From assembly GCF_030254645.1 (NCBI RefSeq), contig NZ_CP116346.1, positions 2,483,973 to 2,547,972 of the forward strand: DNA of 64,000 bases. The letters run 5' to 3'. The notes beneath the pieces were generated by a model. That model ran no database searches, had not been told where the DNA came from, and saw only the letters and a program-made list of their open reading frames with translations. This DNA is from Paucibacter sediminis. Its GTDB lineage: Bacteria > Pseudomonadota > Gammaproteobacteria > Burkholderiales > Burkholderiaceae_C. Positions 34,169 to 43,030 of the stretch are shown here, in pieces. The position numbers were made by a program, and so were the translations under genes. The stretch's first letter is position 1. Each line of letters begins with the position of its first letter.

Positions 34169-35072
34169 ACGTCTCGAGCTGGCCCTGGCGCAGGGCGCCA
34201 CGCTGGGCGAGGGCCTGCAATGGCATGGCCCCAGCGGCCGCTGGTGGTGGACCGACATCGAGGCGCGCTGCATCCACGCCTGGACGCCCGGCGCGAGCGC
34301 CACGCTCAGCTGCCGGCTGCCCGATCGCGTCGGCAGCTTTGCCCATACCCGCTCGGGCGGCCTCTTGCTGGCGCTGGCCAAGCGCCTGGTGCTGGCGCGC
34401 CTGCCGGATGCGCAGGCCTGCGGCGAGATCACGCTGGAGACGCAAGACCTGACCCCGGTGGAGCCGGAGCTGGCCGGTACGCGCAGCAACGACGGCCGCT
34501 GCGACCGCGCCGGCAACTTCGTGTTCGGCACGCTCAGCGAGGCCAGGCCGCGCGAGGCGGTGGGCGGCTTCTACCAATACTCCGCGCGCCACGGCCTGCG
34601 CCGCCTGGCCCTGCCGGCGGTGGCGATCGCCAACAGCATCTGCTTCAGCCCGGATGGCACGCGCATGTACTACTGCGACACCACCAGCCGCAGCATCATG
34701 CAATGCGATTACGACGCCGAGCGGGCCGCGGTGGCGCAGCCGCGCCTGTTCACGCGCGTGGCGCGCGCCCACGGCTGGCCCGACGGTGCGGTGATCGATG
34801 CCGAGGGCTGCCTGTGGAACGCGCAATGGGGCGGAGCCAGCGTGGCGCGCTATGCGCCGGACGGCCGGCTGCTGGGTTATGCGGAGGTGCCGGTGCCCAA
34901 CCCCAGTTGCCCGGCGCTGGGCGGCCCGCAGGGCGACTGGCTGCTGGTCACCACGGCGCGCCAGGAGCTGGCGCCGGCCGAGCTGCTGGCGCATCCGCTT
35001 TCGGGCAGCCTGTTCGGCGGCCGCTGCGCCGCCGGGCTCTACCTGCCCGAGCCGCTGTTCAGGGACGCGTGA
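34158..35072 (+). CDS. SMP-30/gluconolactonase-family sugar lactonase (copy 1)
   Basis: Six-bladed propeller lactonase of 304 residues that would hydrolyse galactono- or arabinono-lactone. Metal-ligand and family features: GEGLQW near the N-terminus (first metal Glu), NDGRCDRAGNFVFGTLSE (Asn/Asp metal site), ANSICFSPDGTRMYYCD and [20 protein letters not shown]. The GTG at 34158 is the only start that fits; it overlaps the thioesterase gene by 11 bases. Its end overlaps the convergent LysR gene by 14 bases. A second, strongly similar lactonase is at 40305-41246. Confidence 0.88.
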   Translation: MQPERLELALAQGATLGEGLQWHGPSGRWWWTDIEARCIHAWTPGASATLSCRLPDRVGSFAHTRSGGLLLALAKRLVLARLPDAQACGEITLETQDLTPVEPELAGTRSNDGRCDRAGNFVFGTLSEARPREAVGGFYQYSARHGLRRLALPAVAIANSICFSPDGTRMYYCDTTSRSIMQCDYDAERAAVAQPRLFTRVARAHGWPDGAVIDAEGCLWNAQWGGASVARYAPDGRLLGYAEVPVPNPSCPALGGPQGDWLLVTTARQELAPAELLAHPLSGSLFGGRCAAGLYLPEPLFRDA

Positions 35073-36027
35073 GCCGGCCGCGCCGGCCGTAGCGCTGCAG
35101 CGCCACCGTGCGCAGGGTCTGCAGCGTGGCTTCGGCGCCCGGCGAGAGCCGGTGCCGCTTGCGCGTGACGATGCCGTAGACATCCATGCGCAGGCCCAGC
35201 TCGAAGGGCAGCACCGCCAGCAGGCCGGCATCCAGATAGGCCTGCACCAGCTCCTCGGGCAGGGCCACCAGCAGATCGCTGCCCAGCAGCAGCTGGATGA
35301 CGACGGGCAGGGCGGTGGTCTCGATGGTCTCGGCCGGCTGGCCCAGGCCATGGGCGAGGAACAGCGCGGTAAGGCGGTCGCGCAGGATGCTGCCGGGCGC
35401 CGGCATGATCCAACCCTGCTGAGCCAGATCGTCCAGGCGCAGGTCGGGGCGCTGCAGCAGCGGATGCTGGGCGCGCACGATCAGGCTGTGGGGCTCGTCG
35501 GTGATGGGCTCGAAGTTGAGCTCGTCGGCCGAGTCGCCGTCGAGGATGCGGCCGATCACCAGGTCCAGCTGGCCCTCGCGCAGGCGCTGTATCAGCGGCT
35601 TGCTGGTGTCCACCGTGATCGCCACCTGCACTCGCGCATGGGTCTGCTTGAGTAGCTGGATGGCCTCCGGCAGCAGGCCGGTGGAGGGCGTCATCACCGT
35701 GCCCACCGCGACCCGGCCGCTCAGGCCCGAGGCCAGCTGCATGACCTCCTGGTGCGCCGCGTCCATCTCGGCCAGGGCGGCGCCGGCGCGCCGTATCATC
35801 ACCTCGCCATAACGCGTGGCCTGCACGCCGCGCGGCAGGCGCTCGAACAGCGGCACGCCCAGCGCATGCTCCAGCTCGCCGAGCAGCTTGGAGGCGGCCG
35901 GCTGCGTCAGGTGCGCGGCCTGGGCCGCGTGCAGGATCGAGCCATGCCGGCCCAGCTCCACCAGCAGCACCAGATGCCGCGTCTTCAGATGCGATCGGAC
36001 AAAGCGGTTGGTGCGCGGGTCGGACAT
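35059..36027 (-). CDS. LysR-family regulator of the galactose/galactonate operon (GbpR-like)
   Basis: A 322-residue LysR-type regulator. The winged HTH includes LVLLVELGRHGSILHAAQAAHLTQPAASKLLGELE, followed by GVPLFERLPRGVQAT. The effector domain begins GRVAVGTVMTPSTGLLPEAI. The N-terminal arrangement FVRSHLKTRHL and the gene context resemble the Agrobacterium GbpR group that controls a galactose-binding protein. It is the last gene of the lactonase-araFGH-SDR operon (16 bases after the dehydrogenase). A likely binding site (ATC-N9-GAT) is at 41300-41314. Confidence 0.9.
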   Translation of the reverse strand: MSDPRTNRFVRSHLKTRHLVLLVELGRHGSILHAAQAAHLTQPAASKLLGELEHALGVPLFERLPRGVQATRYGEVMIRRAGAALAEMDAAHQEVMQLASGLSGRVAVGTVMTPSTGLLPEAIQLLKQTHARVQVAITVDTSKPLIQRLREGQLDLVIGRILDGDSADELNFEPITDEPHSLIVRAQHPLLQRPDLRLDDLAQQGWIMPAPGSILRDRLTALFLAHGLGQPAETIETTALPVVIQLLLGSDLLVALPEELVQAYLDAGLLAVLPFELGLRMDVYGIVTRKRHRLSPGAEATLQTLRTVALQRYGRRGRLTRP

Positions 36028-36043
36028 GGGGCGTCTCGTCGGC

Positions 36044-36826
36044 TTACTCGTGATAGAGCTGCGAGCGGCCGCCGTCGACCAGCAGGTCGCTGGCGTTGAT
36101 GAAGCGCGCCTCGTCGCTGGCCAGGAACAGCGCCGCGTAGGCCAGCTCCTCGGGCTCGCCGATGCGCTTGCAGGGCAGCAGCTCGATCTGGCGCTGGCGC
36201 TCGGCCGCGGGCAGCGCGGCCAGCCAGGCCTCCACGCGTTCGCTGCGTATCAGGCCCGGCGAGATCGAGTTCACGCGCACGCCGCGCGCCGCGTACTCGA
36301 TGCCCAGCGAGCGCGTCAGGCCGATCAGCGCATGCTTGGCCACCGGGTAGGGGAAGCAGCCGGGAATGATCTTGTGGCCATGCACCGAGGCGATGTTGAC
36401 GATGCTGCCGGCGCCGTTGGCCAGCATGGCCGGCAGCACGGCGCGGCAGCAGTTCCAGGCGCCCTCCAGGTCCACCGCGAAACAGCGCTGCCATTGCTCG
36501 GGCGTGAGCTGCAGCGGGTCGGCAAACACGTCCATGCCGGCGTTGTTGACCAGCACGTCCAGCCGCCCGAAGCGCGCCAGGCCTTGCGCCACCATGGCGT
36601 GCACCGCGGCGGCGTCGGCGATGTCGGCGGCGACGAAGAGGCTCAGCGCCTCGCCCAGCTCGGCGCGGATGGCGGCGGCATCGGCGTCGTCGCGGTGGCT
36701 GTTGAGGATCACGCGCGCGCCCTCGGCGACGAAGCGCCGCGCGATCGCCTTGCCGATGCCCAGCGTCGAGCCGGTCACCAGCGCGACCTTGCCGTGCAGC
36801 CGGCCCGGATTCACTGCCTCAGCCAT
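36044..36826 (-). CDS. SDR-family sugar 1-dehydrogenase (galactose/arabinose type)
   Basis: Classical short-chain dehydrogenase of 260 residues. Cofactor loop TGSTLGIGKA (19-27 region), structural NNAG (94-97), catalytic S147, Y160 and K164 (YPVAK). HSHRDD-like segment after strand 2 (LNSHRDD) contains residues that can favour NADP(H). Context within the araFGH-dgo genes suggests oxidation of D-galactose (or L-arabinose) to the lactone. Its start overlaps the end of the permease gene by 8 bases. Which sugar it prefers is not decidable from sequence. Confidence 0.85.
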   Translation of the reverse strand: MAEAVNPGRLHGKVALVTGSTLGIGKAIARRFVAEGARVILNSHRDDADAAAIRAELGEALSLFVAADIADAAAVHAMVAQGLARFGRLDVLVNNAGMDVFADPLQLTPEQWQRCFAVDLEGAWNCCRAVLPAMLANGAGSIVNIASVHGHKIIPGCFPYPVAKHALIGLTRSLGIEYAARGVRVNSISPGLIRSERVEAWLAALPAAERQRQIELLPCKRIGEPEELAYAALFLASDEARFINASDLLVDGGRSQLYHE

Positions 36827-37793
36827 GCTGGCCTCCGCGCGTCTTCAGTTGGTCCAGCAGCACCGCGGCCAGCAGGATGAGGCCGCGCATCAGGTATTGG
36901 TAAAAGGCGTCGACGTCCAGCAGGTTCATCACGTTCTCCAGCGTGCCCATGATGAGCACGCCGATCAGCACGCCGAAGATGCGTGCGCGGCCGCCCTGCA
37001 GCGAGACGCCGCCCAGCACGCAGGCCGAGATCACGTCCAGCTCGAAGCCCTGGGCCGAGTTGGGCTGGCCGCTGGTGATGCGCGCCGCCAGGATCAGCCC
37101 GGCCAGTGCGGTGATCAGGCCCTGCAGCGCAAAGATCCAGACACGCAGGCGCTCCACCCGCACGCCGGCCAGGCGCGCGGCCTCGGGGTTGCCGCCGATG
37201 GCCAGGGTGTTGCGCCCGAACACGGTGTGGTTCAGCAGCACGCCGAACACGAGGAAGCAGGCGGCGCTGGTCCAGACCGGCAGGGGCAGGCCCAGCAGCT
37301 GGCTGTCGCCCAGCGCGATGAAGCCCTCGCTGGCAATGCCCACCGCCTGGCCCCGGCTGACGATGAAGGCCAGGCCGCGCACCATCAGCATGGTGGCCAG
37401 GGTGGCGATCAGGGCATTGACGCGCAGGTAGGCGATCAGCATGCCGTTGGCCGCGCCGATCAGCGCCCCCGCCAGCAGGCCGCCGCCCAGCGCCAGGCCC
37501 AGGCTGCCGCTGCGCTCCAGAATGATGGCGCCCAGCACGCCGGCGAAGGCGATGGTGGAGCCGACGGAGAGGTCGAAGTCGCGCGAGGCCAGGCACAGCA
37601 TCATGGTGCAGGCCACCATGCCGATCTGCGCCACCGAGAGCATCAGGCCGACGATGTTGGCGGCCGTGAAGAAGTTCTCCACCAGGGCCGCGAGCAGCAG
37701 GAACAGCAGCAGATAGCCCAGCGTCATGCTGTGCTCCTTCAGCCAGGGGCGCGCCGGCAGGGTCGGCAGGGGCGTGAGGGTGGAAGCGTTCAT
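36819..37793 (-). CDS. araH: ABC monosaccharide transporter permease (AraH-like)
   Basis: Inner-membrane permease of the CUT2 (RbsC/AraH/MglC) family, 324 residues and about ten helices. From memory it lines up with E. coli AraH along its length: MVAC-M-LCLAS-DFDLSVGS, NALIATLATM, GRNTLAIGGNPEAARLAGV, and ISACVLGGVSLQGG. This together with the AraF-like binding protein marks an L-arabinose/D-galactose type importer. The start ATG 37793 lies 8 bases after the AraG-like stop. Confidence 0.9.
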   Translation of the reverse strand: MNASTLTPLPTLPARPWLKEHSMTLGYLLLFLLLAALVENFFTAANIVGLMLSVAQIGMVACTMMLCLASRDFDLSVGSTIAFAGVLGAIILERSGSLGLALGGGLLAGALIGAANGMLIAYLRVNALIATLATMLMVRGLAFIVSRGQAVGIASEGFIALGDSQLLGLPLPVWTSAACFLVFGVLLNHTVFGRNTLAIGGNPEAARLAGVRVERLRVWIFALQGLITALAGLILAARITSGQPNSAQGFELDVISACVLGGVSLQGGRARIFGVLIGVLIMGTLENVMNLLDVDAFYQYLMRGLILLAAVLLDQLKTRGGQHG

Positions 37794-37801
37794 GGGGGCA
37801 A

Positions 37802-39319
37802 TCAATCGCAGAAATCGGAGCAGGCAGGGTCGGGCAGGGCCAGCGCCAGCGCGGCGGTCTCGCTGGCCTGGGCGCGCGGCAGTTCGCCGCTGATGCGGCC
37901 GTCGCGCATCACGAGCAGGCGGTCGGCGATGCCCAGCACCTCGGGCAGCTCGCTGGAAACGACGATCACGCAGCAGCCGCGCGCGGCTACCTCGTGGATC
38001 AGGCGGTAGATCTCGTTCTTGGCGCCGACGTCGATGCCGCGCGTGGGCTCGTCGAGTATCAGCACCTTGAGCCCCGGCTCGGCCAGCCAGCGTGCCAGGA
38101 TCACCTTCTGCTGGTTGCCGCCGGAGAGCAGGCTTACCGCCTGCCGGCGGTGCGGCGTCTTGATGCGCAGGCGCTGGATGAAGTCGTCGGCCAGCGCCGC
38201 CTCGCGCCGGTGGCGCAGGAACAGCCCCGCCAGCAGGCCATGGCGGCGGCAGCTGATGTTGATGTTCTCGGCCACCGAGGCCTGCGTGAGCAGGCCCTGT
38301 TCCTTGCGGTCCTCCGGGCACAGCACGATGCCGGCGGCGATCGCCGCCGCGGGCCCGGCGGCGCTGACCGGCACGCCGTCCAGCAAGACCTGACCCCCAC
38401 GGCGTCGGTCCGCGCCATAGAGCAGGCGCATCAGCTCGCTGCGGCCGGCGCCTACCAGGCCGAAGAAGCCCAGCACCTCGCCGCCGTGCACCTCGAAGGA
38501 GAGGCCATGCGGCAGCGCCTGGCTGCGCAGCTCCTGCACCTGCAGGCGCTGTTGCCCGGCCGGGCGCGGGCGGTAGTCGTAGATGTCGCTGAGCTCGCGG
38601 CCCACCATCTCGCTGATGAGGCGCTCGCGCCGCACCTCGGCCATCACCGCATGGCTGGCCACCTTGCGGCCGTCGCGGAAGATGGTGCAGCTGTCGCAGA
38701 GCGCGTACAGCTCCTCGAGGCGGTGCGAGATATAGATCAGGGTGCGACCCTCGGCGCGCAGCGCGTGCACGAGGCGGAACAGGATCTCGCTCTCGCGGTG
38801 CGAGAGGCTGCTGGTCGGCTCGTCGAAGGCGATGACCTGCGCGTCCTGCGCGACTGCCTTGCAGATCTCGACCATCTGGCGCTGGGCGATCGAGAGCTCG
38901 CCGAGCCGGGCGGCCGGGTCCAGCTCGATGCCGATGGCGGCCAGCTGCGCGGCCACGCGGCGCTGCGCCTCGGCGTGGTCGACCAGGCCGAAGCGCGTGG
39001 GCAGGCGACCCAGCAGCACGTTCTCGGCCACGCTCAGCTCGGCCACGTACTGCAGCTCCTGGTGGATCACCGCGATGCCGGCGGCGATGGCGTCGCCGGC
39101 GCTGTGGAAATCGCAGGGCCGGCCGTTCAGCAGCAGGCGGCCGCCGTCGGGGCGGTACTGGCCGCCCAGCATCTTCAGCAGCGTGCTCTTGCCCGCGCCG
39201 TTCTCGCCCAGCAGGCCATGCACGCGGCCGGCATGGGCCTCGAAGCTGACCCCGTCGAGCGCCTTGACGCCGGGGAACTGCTTGCTGACGTTCTCGAAGC
39301 GCAGCACGGCCGTGGACAT
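37802..39319 (-). CDS. araG: ABC monosaccharide transporter, duplicated ATPase (AraG-like)
   Basis: Cytoplasmic ATPase of 505 residues with two nucleotide-binding halves. The first has [17 protein letters not shown] (variant signature) and [11 protein letters not shown]. The second has GLVGAGRSE (a degenerate Walker A, normal for this family), LSGGNQQK and [11 protein letters not shown]. Blocks such as [16 protein letters not shown] and [10 protein letters not shown] match AraG/RbsA proteins. It powers the AraH-like pore. It starts 5 bases after the binding-protein stop (39325). Confidence 0.93.
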   Translation of the reverse strand: MSTAVLRFENVSKQFPGVKALDGVSFEAHAGRVHGLLGENGAGKSTLLKMLGGQYRPDGGRLLLNGRPCDFHSAGDAIAAGIAVIHQELQYVAELSVAENVLLGRLPTRFGLVDHAEAQRRVAAQLAAIGIELDPAARLGELSIAQRQMVEICKAVAQDAQVIAFDEPTSSLSHRESEILFRLVHALRAEGRTLIYISHRLEELYALCDSCTIFRDGRKVASHAVMAEVRRERLISEMVGRELSDIYDYRPRPAGQQRLQVQELRSQALPHGLSFEVHGGEVLGFFGLVGAGRSELMRLLYGADRRRGGQVLLDGVPVSAAGPAAAIAAGIVLCPEDRKEQGLLTQASVAENINISCRRHGLLAGLFLRHRREAALADDFIQRLRIKTPHRRQAVSLLSGGNQQKVILARWLAEPGLKVLILDEPTRGIDVGAKNEIYRLIHEVAARGCCVIVVSSELPEVLGIADRLLVMRDGRISGELPRAQASETAALALALPDPACSDFCD

Positions 39320-39324
39320 GGCGA

Positions 39325-40308
39325 TCACAAGCCCATCTGCCGACGCACGTCGGCCTGGTTCTTGCGCGTCATCAGCGTGCCGCTGGTGAGCGTCAGCGGC
39401 GGTGGCGCCTGCTGTTCGGCCACCCATTGCGCCACCAGCGCGGCGGTCTCGTAGCCATGGCGGCGCGGGCTGATCAGCACGGTGCCGAAGAAGGCGGTGG
39501 CGGCGGCCTTGGCGAACTCGTTGAGCGCGGTCTGGCTGCCGCCGATGCCGATGCCCAGCAGCGCGTCCTGCCTGAGACCGCGGCCCTCGCCGGCGCGCAC
39601 GGCGCCCAGCACCGCCTCGTCGTTCATGCCGAACACCACCCAGCGCTTGAAGCCGGGATGCTTGGTAAAGGCGATGTTGGCGGCGTTGAAGGCGTTCTCG
39701 GTATCGGTCTTGGCCTGCGGCGCGTCCACCAGATTCGCCGCCGGCAGGCCGGCGGCCTTGAGCGCGTCCAGCGCCCCCTGGGTGCGTTCGCGCGCGGTGG
39801 GCAGCTGGTCGAAGGCCACCCGCAGCGCGCCCACCTCGGCCGCACGCCAGCCGCGCGCCCGCATCTCCTCGGCCAGGCCCTGGCCCACCTGCCTGCCGAT
39901 CTCGTAGGCCGAGATGCCCATGTGCGGGATGCTGGCGATGGGCTTGCCGGCGCCGTCCACCAGCTGGTCGTCCACCGACATCACCTTGAGGCCATGGCGC
40001 TTGGCGGCGCGTTCCACCGCCATGCCCAGCTTCACGTCCGGCGCGCAGATCACGAAGCCCTGGGCCTTCTGGGCCGCCAGGTTGTCGATCGCGGCCATCA
40101 TCTTTTCGCCGTTGGGGATGCCGATCTTCACCAGGCTGAAGCCCTTGTCCTTGGCCGCCTGTTCGGCGAAACGCCATTCGTCCTGGAACCAGGGCTCCTC
40201 GGCCTGCTTGACCAAGAAGCCGATCTTGAGCGGCTCGGCGGCGCGGCTTGGGCCGGCCAGCAGCCAGGCGGCGCCCGCCGTCAGGGTCTGGCGTCTTGTC
40301 GGGCTCAT
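39325..40308 (-). CDS. araF: ABC transporter L-arabinose/galactose-binding protein (AraF-like)
   Basis: Periplasmic binding protein of 327 residues. A twin-arginine-like signal ([18 protein letters not shown]) ends at [28 protein letters not shown] is nearly the E. coli AraF opening, and [14 protein letters not shown] and the [14 protein letters not shown] block match too. E. coli AraF binds L-arabinose and D-galactose. Given the galactonate genes, D-galactose is the likelier ligand, which is an inference. Its start overlaps the lactonase stop by 4 bases. Confidence 0.9.
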   Translation of the reverse strand: MSPTRRQTLTAGAAWLLAGPSRAAEPLKIGFLVKQAEEPWFQDEWRFAEQAAKDKGFSLVKIGIPNGEKMMAAIDNLAAQKAQGFVICAPDVKLGMAVERAAKRHGLKVMSVDDQLVDGAGKPIASIPHMGISAYEIGRQVGQGLAEEMRARGWRAAEVGALRVAFDQLPTARERTQGALDALKAAGLPAANLVDAPQAKTDTENAFNAANIAFTKHPGFKRWVVFGMNDEAVLGAVRAGEGRGLRQDALLGIGIGGSQTALNEFAKAAATAFFGTVLISPRRHGYETAALVAQWVAEQQAPPPLTLTSGTLMTRKNQADVRRQMGL

Positions 40309-41246
40309 GTCTTGTCTCCGTGGTACGTGTCGTCAAACAGCGTTTCGGCCACCGCCAGCGGCCGCGCCAGGCTCAGGCCGAACAGGCTGCCCGAGAGCGG
40401 CATCGCCTGCAGGGCCTCGCGGGTCAGGCCCTGGCGCGCCGTGCTCACCAGCAGCTGGTCGCCGGCCGGGCCGCCCAGCGCCGGGCAGCTGGGGTTGGCC
40501 ACCGGCACGCGATGGCGTTCCAGCAGGCTGCCGTCGGGTGCATAACGGCAAATCTGGCCGGCACCCCATTGCGCATTCCACAGGCAGCCCTCGGCATCGA
40601 TCACCGAGCCATCGGGCCAGGCCTCCGCGTCGTCCATGGTGGTGAAGCGGCGCACATTGGCGACCCGGGCCGTCTCGGCCTCGTAGTCGCATTGCATGAT
40701 GGTCTGCGCCAGCGTGTCGCAGAAGTACATGCGGCGGCCGTCCAGGCTGAAGCAGATGCTGTTTGCGATGGCCACCGCCGGCAATGCCAGGCGGCGCAGG
40801 CCGTGCTGCAGCGAGTACTGGTAGAAGCTGCCGATGGTGTCGACGGGGCGGCGCTCGCGCGCCTCGTTCATGGTGCCGAACACGAAGTAGCCGCGCCGGT
40901 CGCAGCGGCCGTCGTTGACGCGGGTGCGCGGCTCCAGCGCGTCCACCGCCAGCAGCGGCGTGAGCTGGGTCGGCTGCGGGCCGGCGGCCTGCCGGTCTGC
41001 CAGCGTGGCCAGACACAGGCGCTTGGCCAGGCCCAGCAGCAGGCGGCCCGAGCGCGCGTGGGCAAAGCAGCCGAGCCGGTCCGGCAGGCGGCAGCTCAGC
41101 AGCGCGCCGCTGGCGGGCGTCCAGGCATGCAGGGCGCTGGCCTCGATGTCGGTCCACCACCAGCGCTGGCTGCCGGCATGCCATTGCAGGCCTTCGCCGA
41201 GCATGGCGGTCTGAGCCAGGCTCAGCGCAAGGGGCTTGGATGACAA
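40305..41246 (-). CDS. SMP-30/gluconolactonase-family sugar lactonase (copy 2)
   Basis: A 313-residue propeller lactonase, first gene of the lactonase-araFGH-SDR-lysR operon. It shares long blocks with the copy at 34158-35072, including [65 protein letters not shown] and [19 protein letters not shown]. Metal-binding Glu, Asn and Asp positions are conserved. It would open galactono-1,4/1,5-lactone made by the SDR enzyme. The AT-rich region upstream (41247-41327) carries two ATATC/GATAT inverted repeats. Confidence 0.88.
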   Translation of the reverse strand: MSSKPLALSLAQTAMLGEGLQWHAGSQRWWWTDIEASALHAWTPASGALLSCRLPDRLGCFAHARSGRLLLGLAKRLCLATLADRQAAGPQPTQLTPLLAVDALEPRTRVNDGRCDRRGYFVFGTMNEARERRPVDTIGSFYQYSLQHGLRRLALPAVAIANSICFSLDGRRMYFCDTLAQTIMQCDYEAETARVANVRRFTTMDDAEAWPDGSVIDAEGCLWNAQWGAGQICRYAPDGSLLERHRVPVANPSCPALGGPAGDQLLVSTARQGLTREALQAMPLSGSLFGLSLARPLAVAETLFDDTYHGDKT

Positions 41247-41250
41247 GCGA

Positions 41251-41316
41251 ATATCTCCGATATATTTATATTTGCAGCCAGCTTAACCAGGCCATGCATA
41301 TCCGTCCTATAGATAT
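41251..41316 (-). promoter_or_regulatory. AT-rich promoter/operator region of the lactonase-araFGH operon
   Basis: The 81-base gap between dgoA and the lactonase is strikingly AT-rich for this genome. It holds two inverted repeats of the same half-sites: ATATC-N3-GATAT at 41251-41263 and ATATC-N9-GATAT at 41298-41316. The second contains ATC-N9-GAT, that is T-N11-A, the classical LysR-type motif. The LysR gene of this same operon (35059-36027) is the likely regulator. TATATTTATATT between the repeats may hold the -10 element. Confidence 0.65.
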
Positions 41317-41327
41317 TTCCCCTCTAC

Positions 41328-41960
41328 CTATCTCGAATTCGCATAGCTGCTGACGAAGCCGCGCGCCCGCTCGGCGACCTCGGCGGCGGTCATGCCCGGC
41401 GCATAGAGCGCGCCGCCGAGGCCGAAGCCGGCGGCGCCGGCGGCGCGGTAGGCCGCCATCGCCGCCGGCGTGATGCCGCCCACCGGCAGCAGGCGCAGGT
41501 CGGGCGGCAGCACCGCGCGCATCGCCTTCACCACCACGGGCGTGAGCAGCTCGGCCGGGAACAGCTTCACCGCATCGGCGCCCGCTTCCACGCAGGCCAG
41601 CGCCTCGGTGGGCGTGGCGGCGCCGGGCACGCAGCTGAGGCCCTGCGCCTTCACATGGGCGATCACGCGCGTGTCGGCATGCGGCATCACGATCAGCTCA
41701 CCGCCGGCCTCGCGCACGCGGTCGGCGGCGTCGGGGCTCAGCACCGTGCCGGCGCCCAGCAGCGCGTCTGCGGGCAGGCAGCGCGCCAGCCGGGCGATCG
41801 AGTCCAGCGCCTGCGGCGAATTGAGCGGCACCTCGATGAGGCGAAAGCCCTGCTCGTACAGGCGCAGCGCGATGGCCTCGACCTCGTCGGGCCGGATGCC
41901 GCGCAGGATCGCCACCAGGGGCAGGGCGGCGAAGGCCGCGTCGAATTTGCTGCTCGGCAT
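41328..41960 (-). CDS. dgoA: 2-dehydro-3-deoxy-6-phosphogalactonate aldolase
   Basis: KDPG/KDPGal class I aldolase of 210 residues, splitting KDPGal into pyruvate and glyceraldehyde 3-phosphate. E43 (LIEVPLNSP) and the Schiff-base K132 (AVKLFPAE) are present. PLNSP instead of the PLRT/TLRT typical of Eda indicates the DgoA branch. LLPVGGITPAAMAAY is the phosphate site. It follows dgoK by 10 bases in the order D-K-A, so all three belong to one operon. Confidence 0.93.
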   Translation of the reverse strand: MPSSKFDAAFAALPLVAILRGIRPDEVEAIALRLYEQGFRLIEVPLNSPQALDSIARLARCLPADALLGAGTVLSPDAADRVREAGGELIVMPHADTRVIAHVKAQGLSCVPGAATPTEALACVEAGADAVKLFPAELLTPVVVKAMRAVLPPDLRLLPVGGITPAAMAAYRAAGAAGFGLGGALYAPGMTAAEVAERARGFVSSYANSR

Positions 41961-41970
41961 GGGGGCGTCC

Positions 41971-42894
41971 TCAGCAAGATTGGCTCAGCCGCCACAGGCC
42001 CAGCGCGGCGGTATTGGGCAGCAGGCGCGGCGCGGCAAGGTCGAACAGCGCCAAGGCGCTGGCATAGCGCTGGCACAGCGCCGGCTCGCCGACCAGCACC
42101 AGCGGCGCATCGGCATCGCGAGCCGCCAGGCCGGCGCGCAGCTCATGGCCGATCAAGAGGCCGGAAAGATAGTCGGGCAGGGCGCTGCCGGCCAGGTGCC
42201 CGCCGAGGCCCAGGGTGCGCACCGCAAACAGCTGATGCGAAAGGCCTTCCTCGCCGCGCTCGCGTGCCGCGCGCACGCCCGCGGCAAATGCGCTTGGATC
42301 ACTGAAGTCCTCGCTGGGCATCAGGCGTGCGAGCACCGAATGCCGGCGCAGCAGCGCGTAGAGCTCACCGGTCAGATGGGTGGCAAAGCCGAGCAGCCCG
42401 CCATCGACGACGCGGGCCCATTTGCTGTGCGTGCCGGGCATGACGACGCAGCTGCGCGCGCCCAGCTCGGGCGCCAGCGTGAGCGCGCCCAGCAGCTGGG
42501 TCTCCTCGCCGCGCATCAGGTCGGGCACGCCGGCGGCGCTCTCGCAGCGCAGGCCCGGCAACAGGCGCAGCGCATGGCCGCGCCAGGGCACCGCCAGCGC
42601 GCCCGCGGCCAGGGCCTGGGCATCGGCCGGGCAGTCGGCGTACGGTACTTCGCGCCAGCCATGCTGGCTGCCTACCATGCCGCAGGCCAGCATCGGCAGG
42701 CCCAGCGGCGCCCAGTCGGCGATCAGCTCGTCCAGCGCCGCCGCAAAGGCGGCCGGACCGGCCGGGCCGCCCGCCAGCGTCGAGGCGCCCTGCGCCGAAC
42801 GCCGCTCGCTCAAGACCTGACCCCGGGCATCGATGAGCATCGCGCGCAGGCTGGTGCTGCCCCAGTCCAGCCCGATCAGTTCCGCCTTGCTCAT
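41971..42894 (-). CDS. dgoK: 2-dehydro-3-deoxygalactonokinase
   Basis: Sugar-acid kinase of 307 residues, phosphorylating 2-dehydro-3-deoxygalactonate with ATP. The N-terminal LIGLDWGSTSLRAMLID, central CVVMPGTHSKWARVVDG and LLGFATHLTGELYALLRRHSVL are signature blocks of DgoK. The open frame extends upstream of 42894 but without family similarity and into a stem-loop repeat (42960-43022), so the ATG at 42894 is chosen. The gap to dgoD is 136 bases, which is unusually wide for this operon. Confidence 0.93.
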   Translation of the reverse strand: MSKAELIGLDWGSTSLRAMLIDARGQVLSERRSAQGASTLAGGPAGPAAFAAALDELIADWAPLGLPMLACGMVGSQHGWREVPYADCPADAQALAAGALAVPWRGHALRLLPGLRCESAAGVPDLMRGEETQLLGALTLAPELGARSCVVMPGTHSKWARVVDGGLLGFATHLTGELYALLRRHSVLARLMPSEDFSDPSAFAAGVRAARERGEEGLSHQLFAVRTLGLGGHLAGSALPDYLSGLLIGHELRAGLAARDADAPLVLVGEPALCQRYASALALFDLAAPRLLPNTAALGLWRLSQSC

Positions 42895-42959
42895 GACGAT
42901 GCATCCTGGACGGAGCATGGCTTGCAGGCGAGCGCTCGTGCCCAGCGGAGCGCGCGGAT

Positions 42960-43022
42960 CCGGCTCTGCCGGGCCGCCGGGCTTGCCCCCTTGAGGGGGA
43001 GGTGCGAAGCGCCTCGGGGGTG
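42960..43022. repeat. Intergenic stem-loop repeat (Burkholderiales REP-like)
   Basis: The gap between dgoD and dgoK contains a GC-rich region with two adjacent hairpins. One is CCCCC-TTGA-GGGGG at 42986-42999. The next is an imperfect GGTGCGAAGCGCC at 43001-43013, followed by TCGGGGGTGGG. I recognise this as a type of intergenic element found in many copies in Burkholderiales genomes, usually between genes. Only one copy is in the window, so its repetition is from recollection. It lies inside an operon and might stabilise or attenuate the transcript. Confidence 0.55.
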
Positions 43023-43030
43023 GGCCATCC

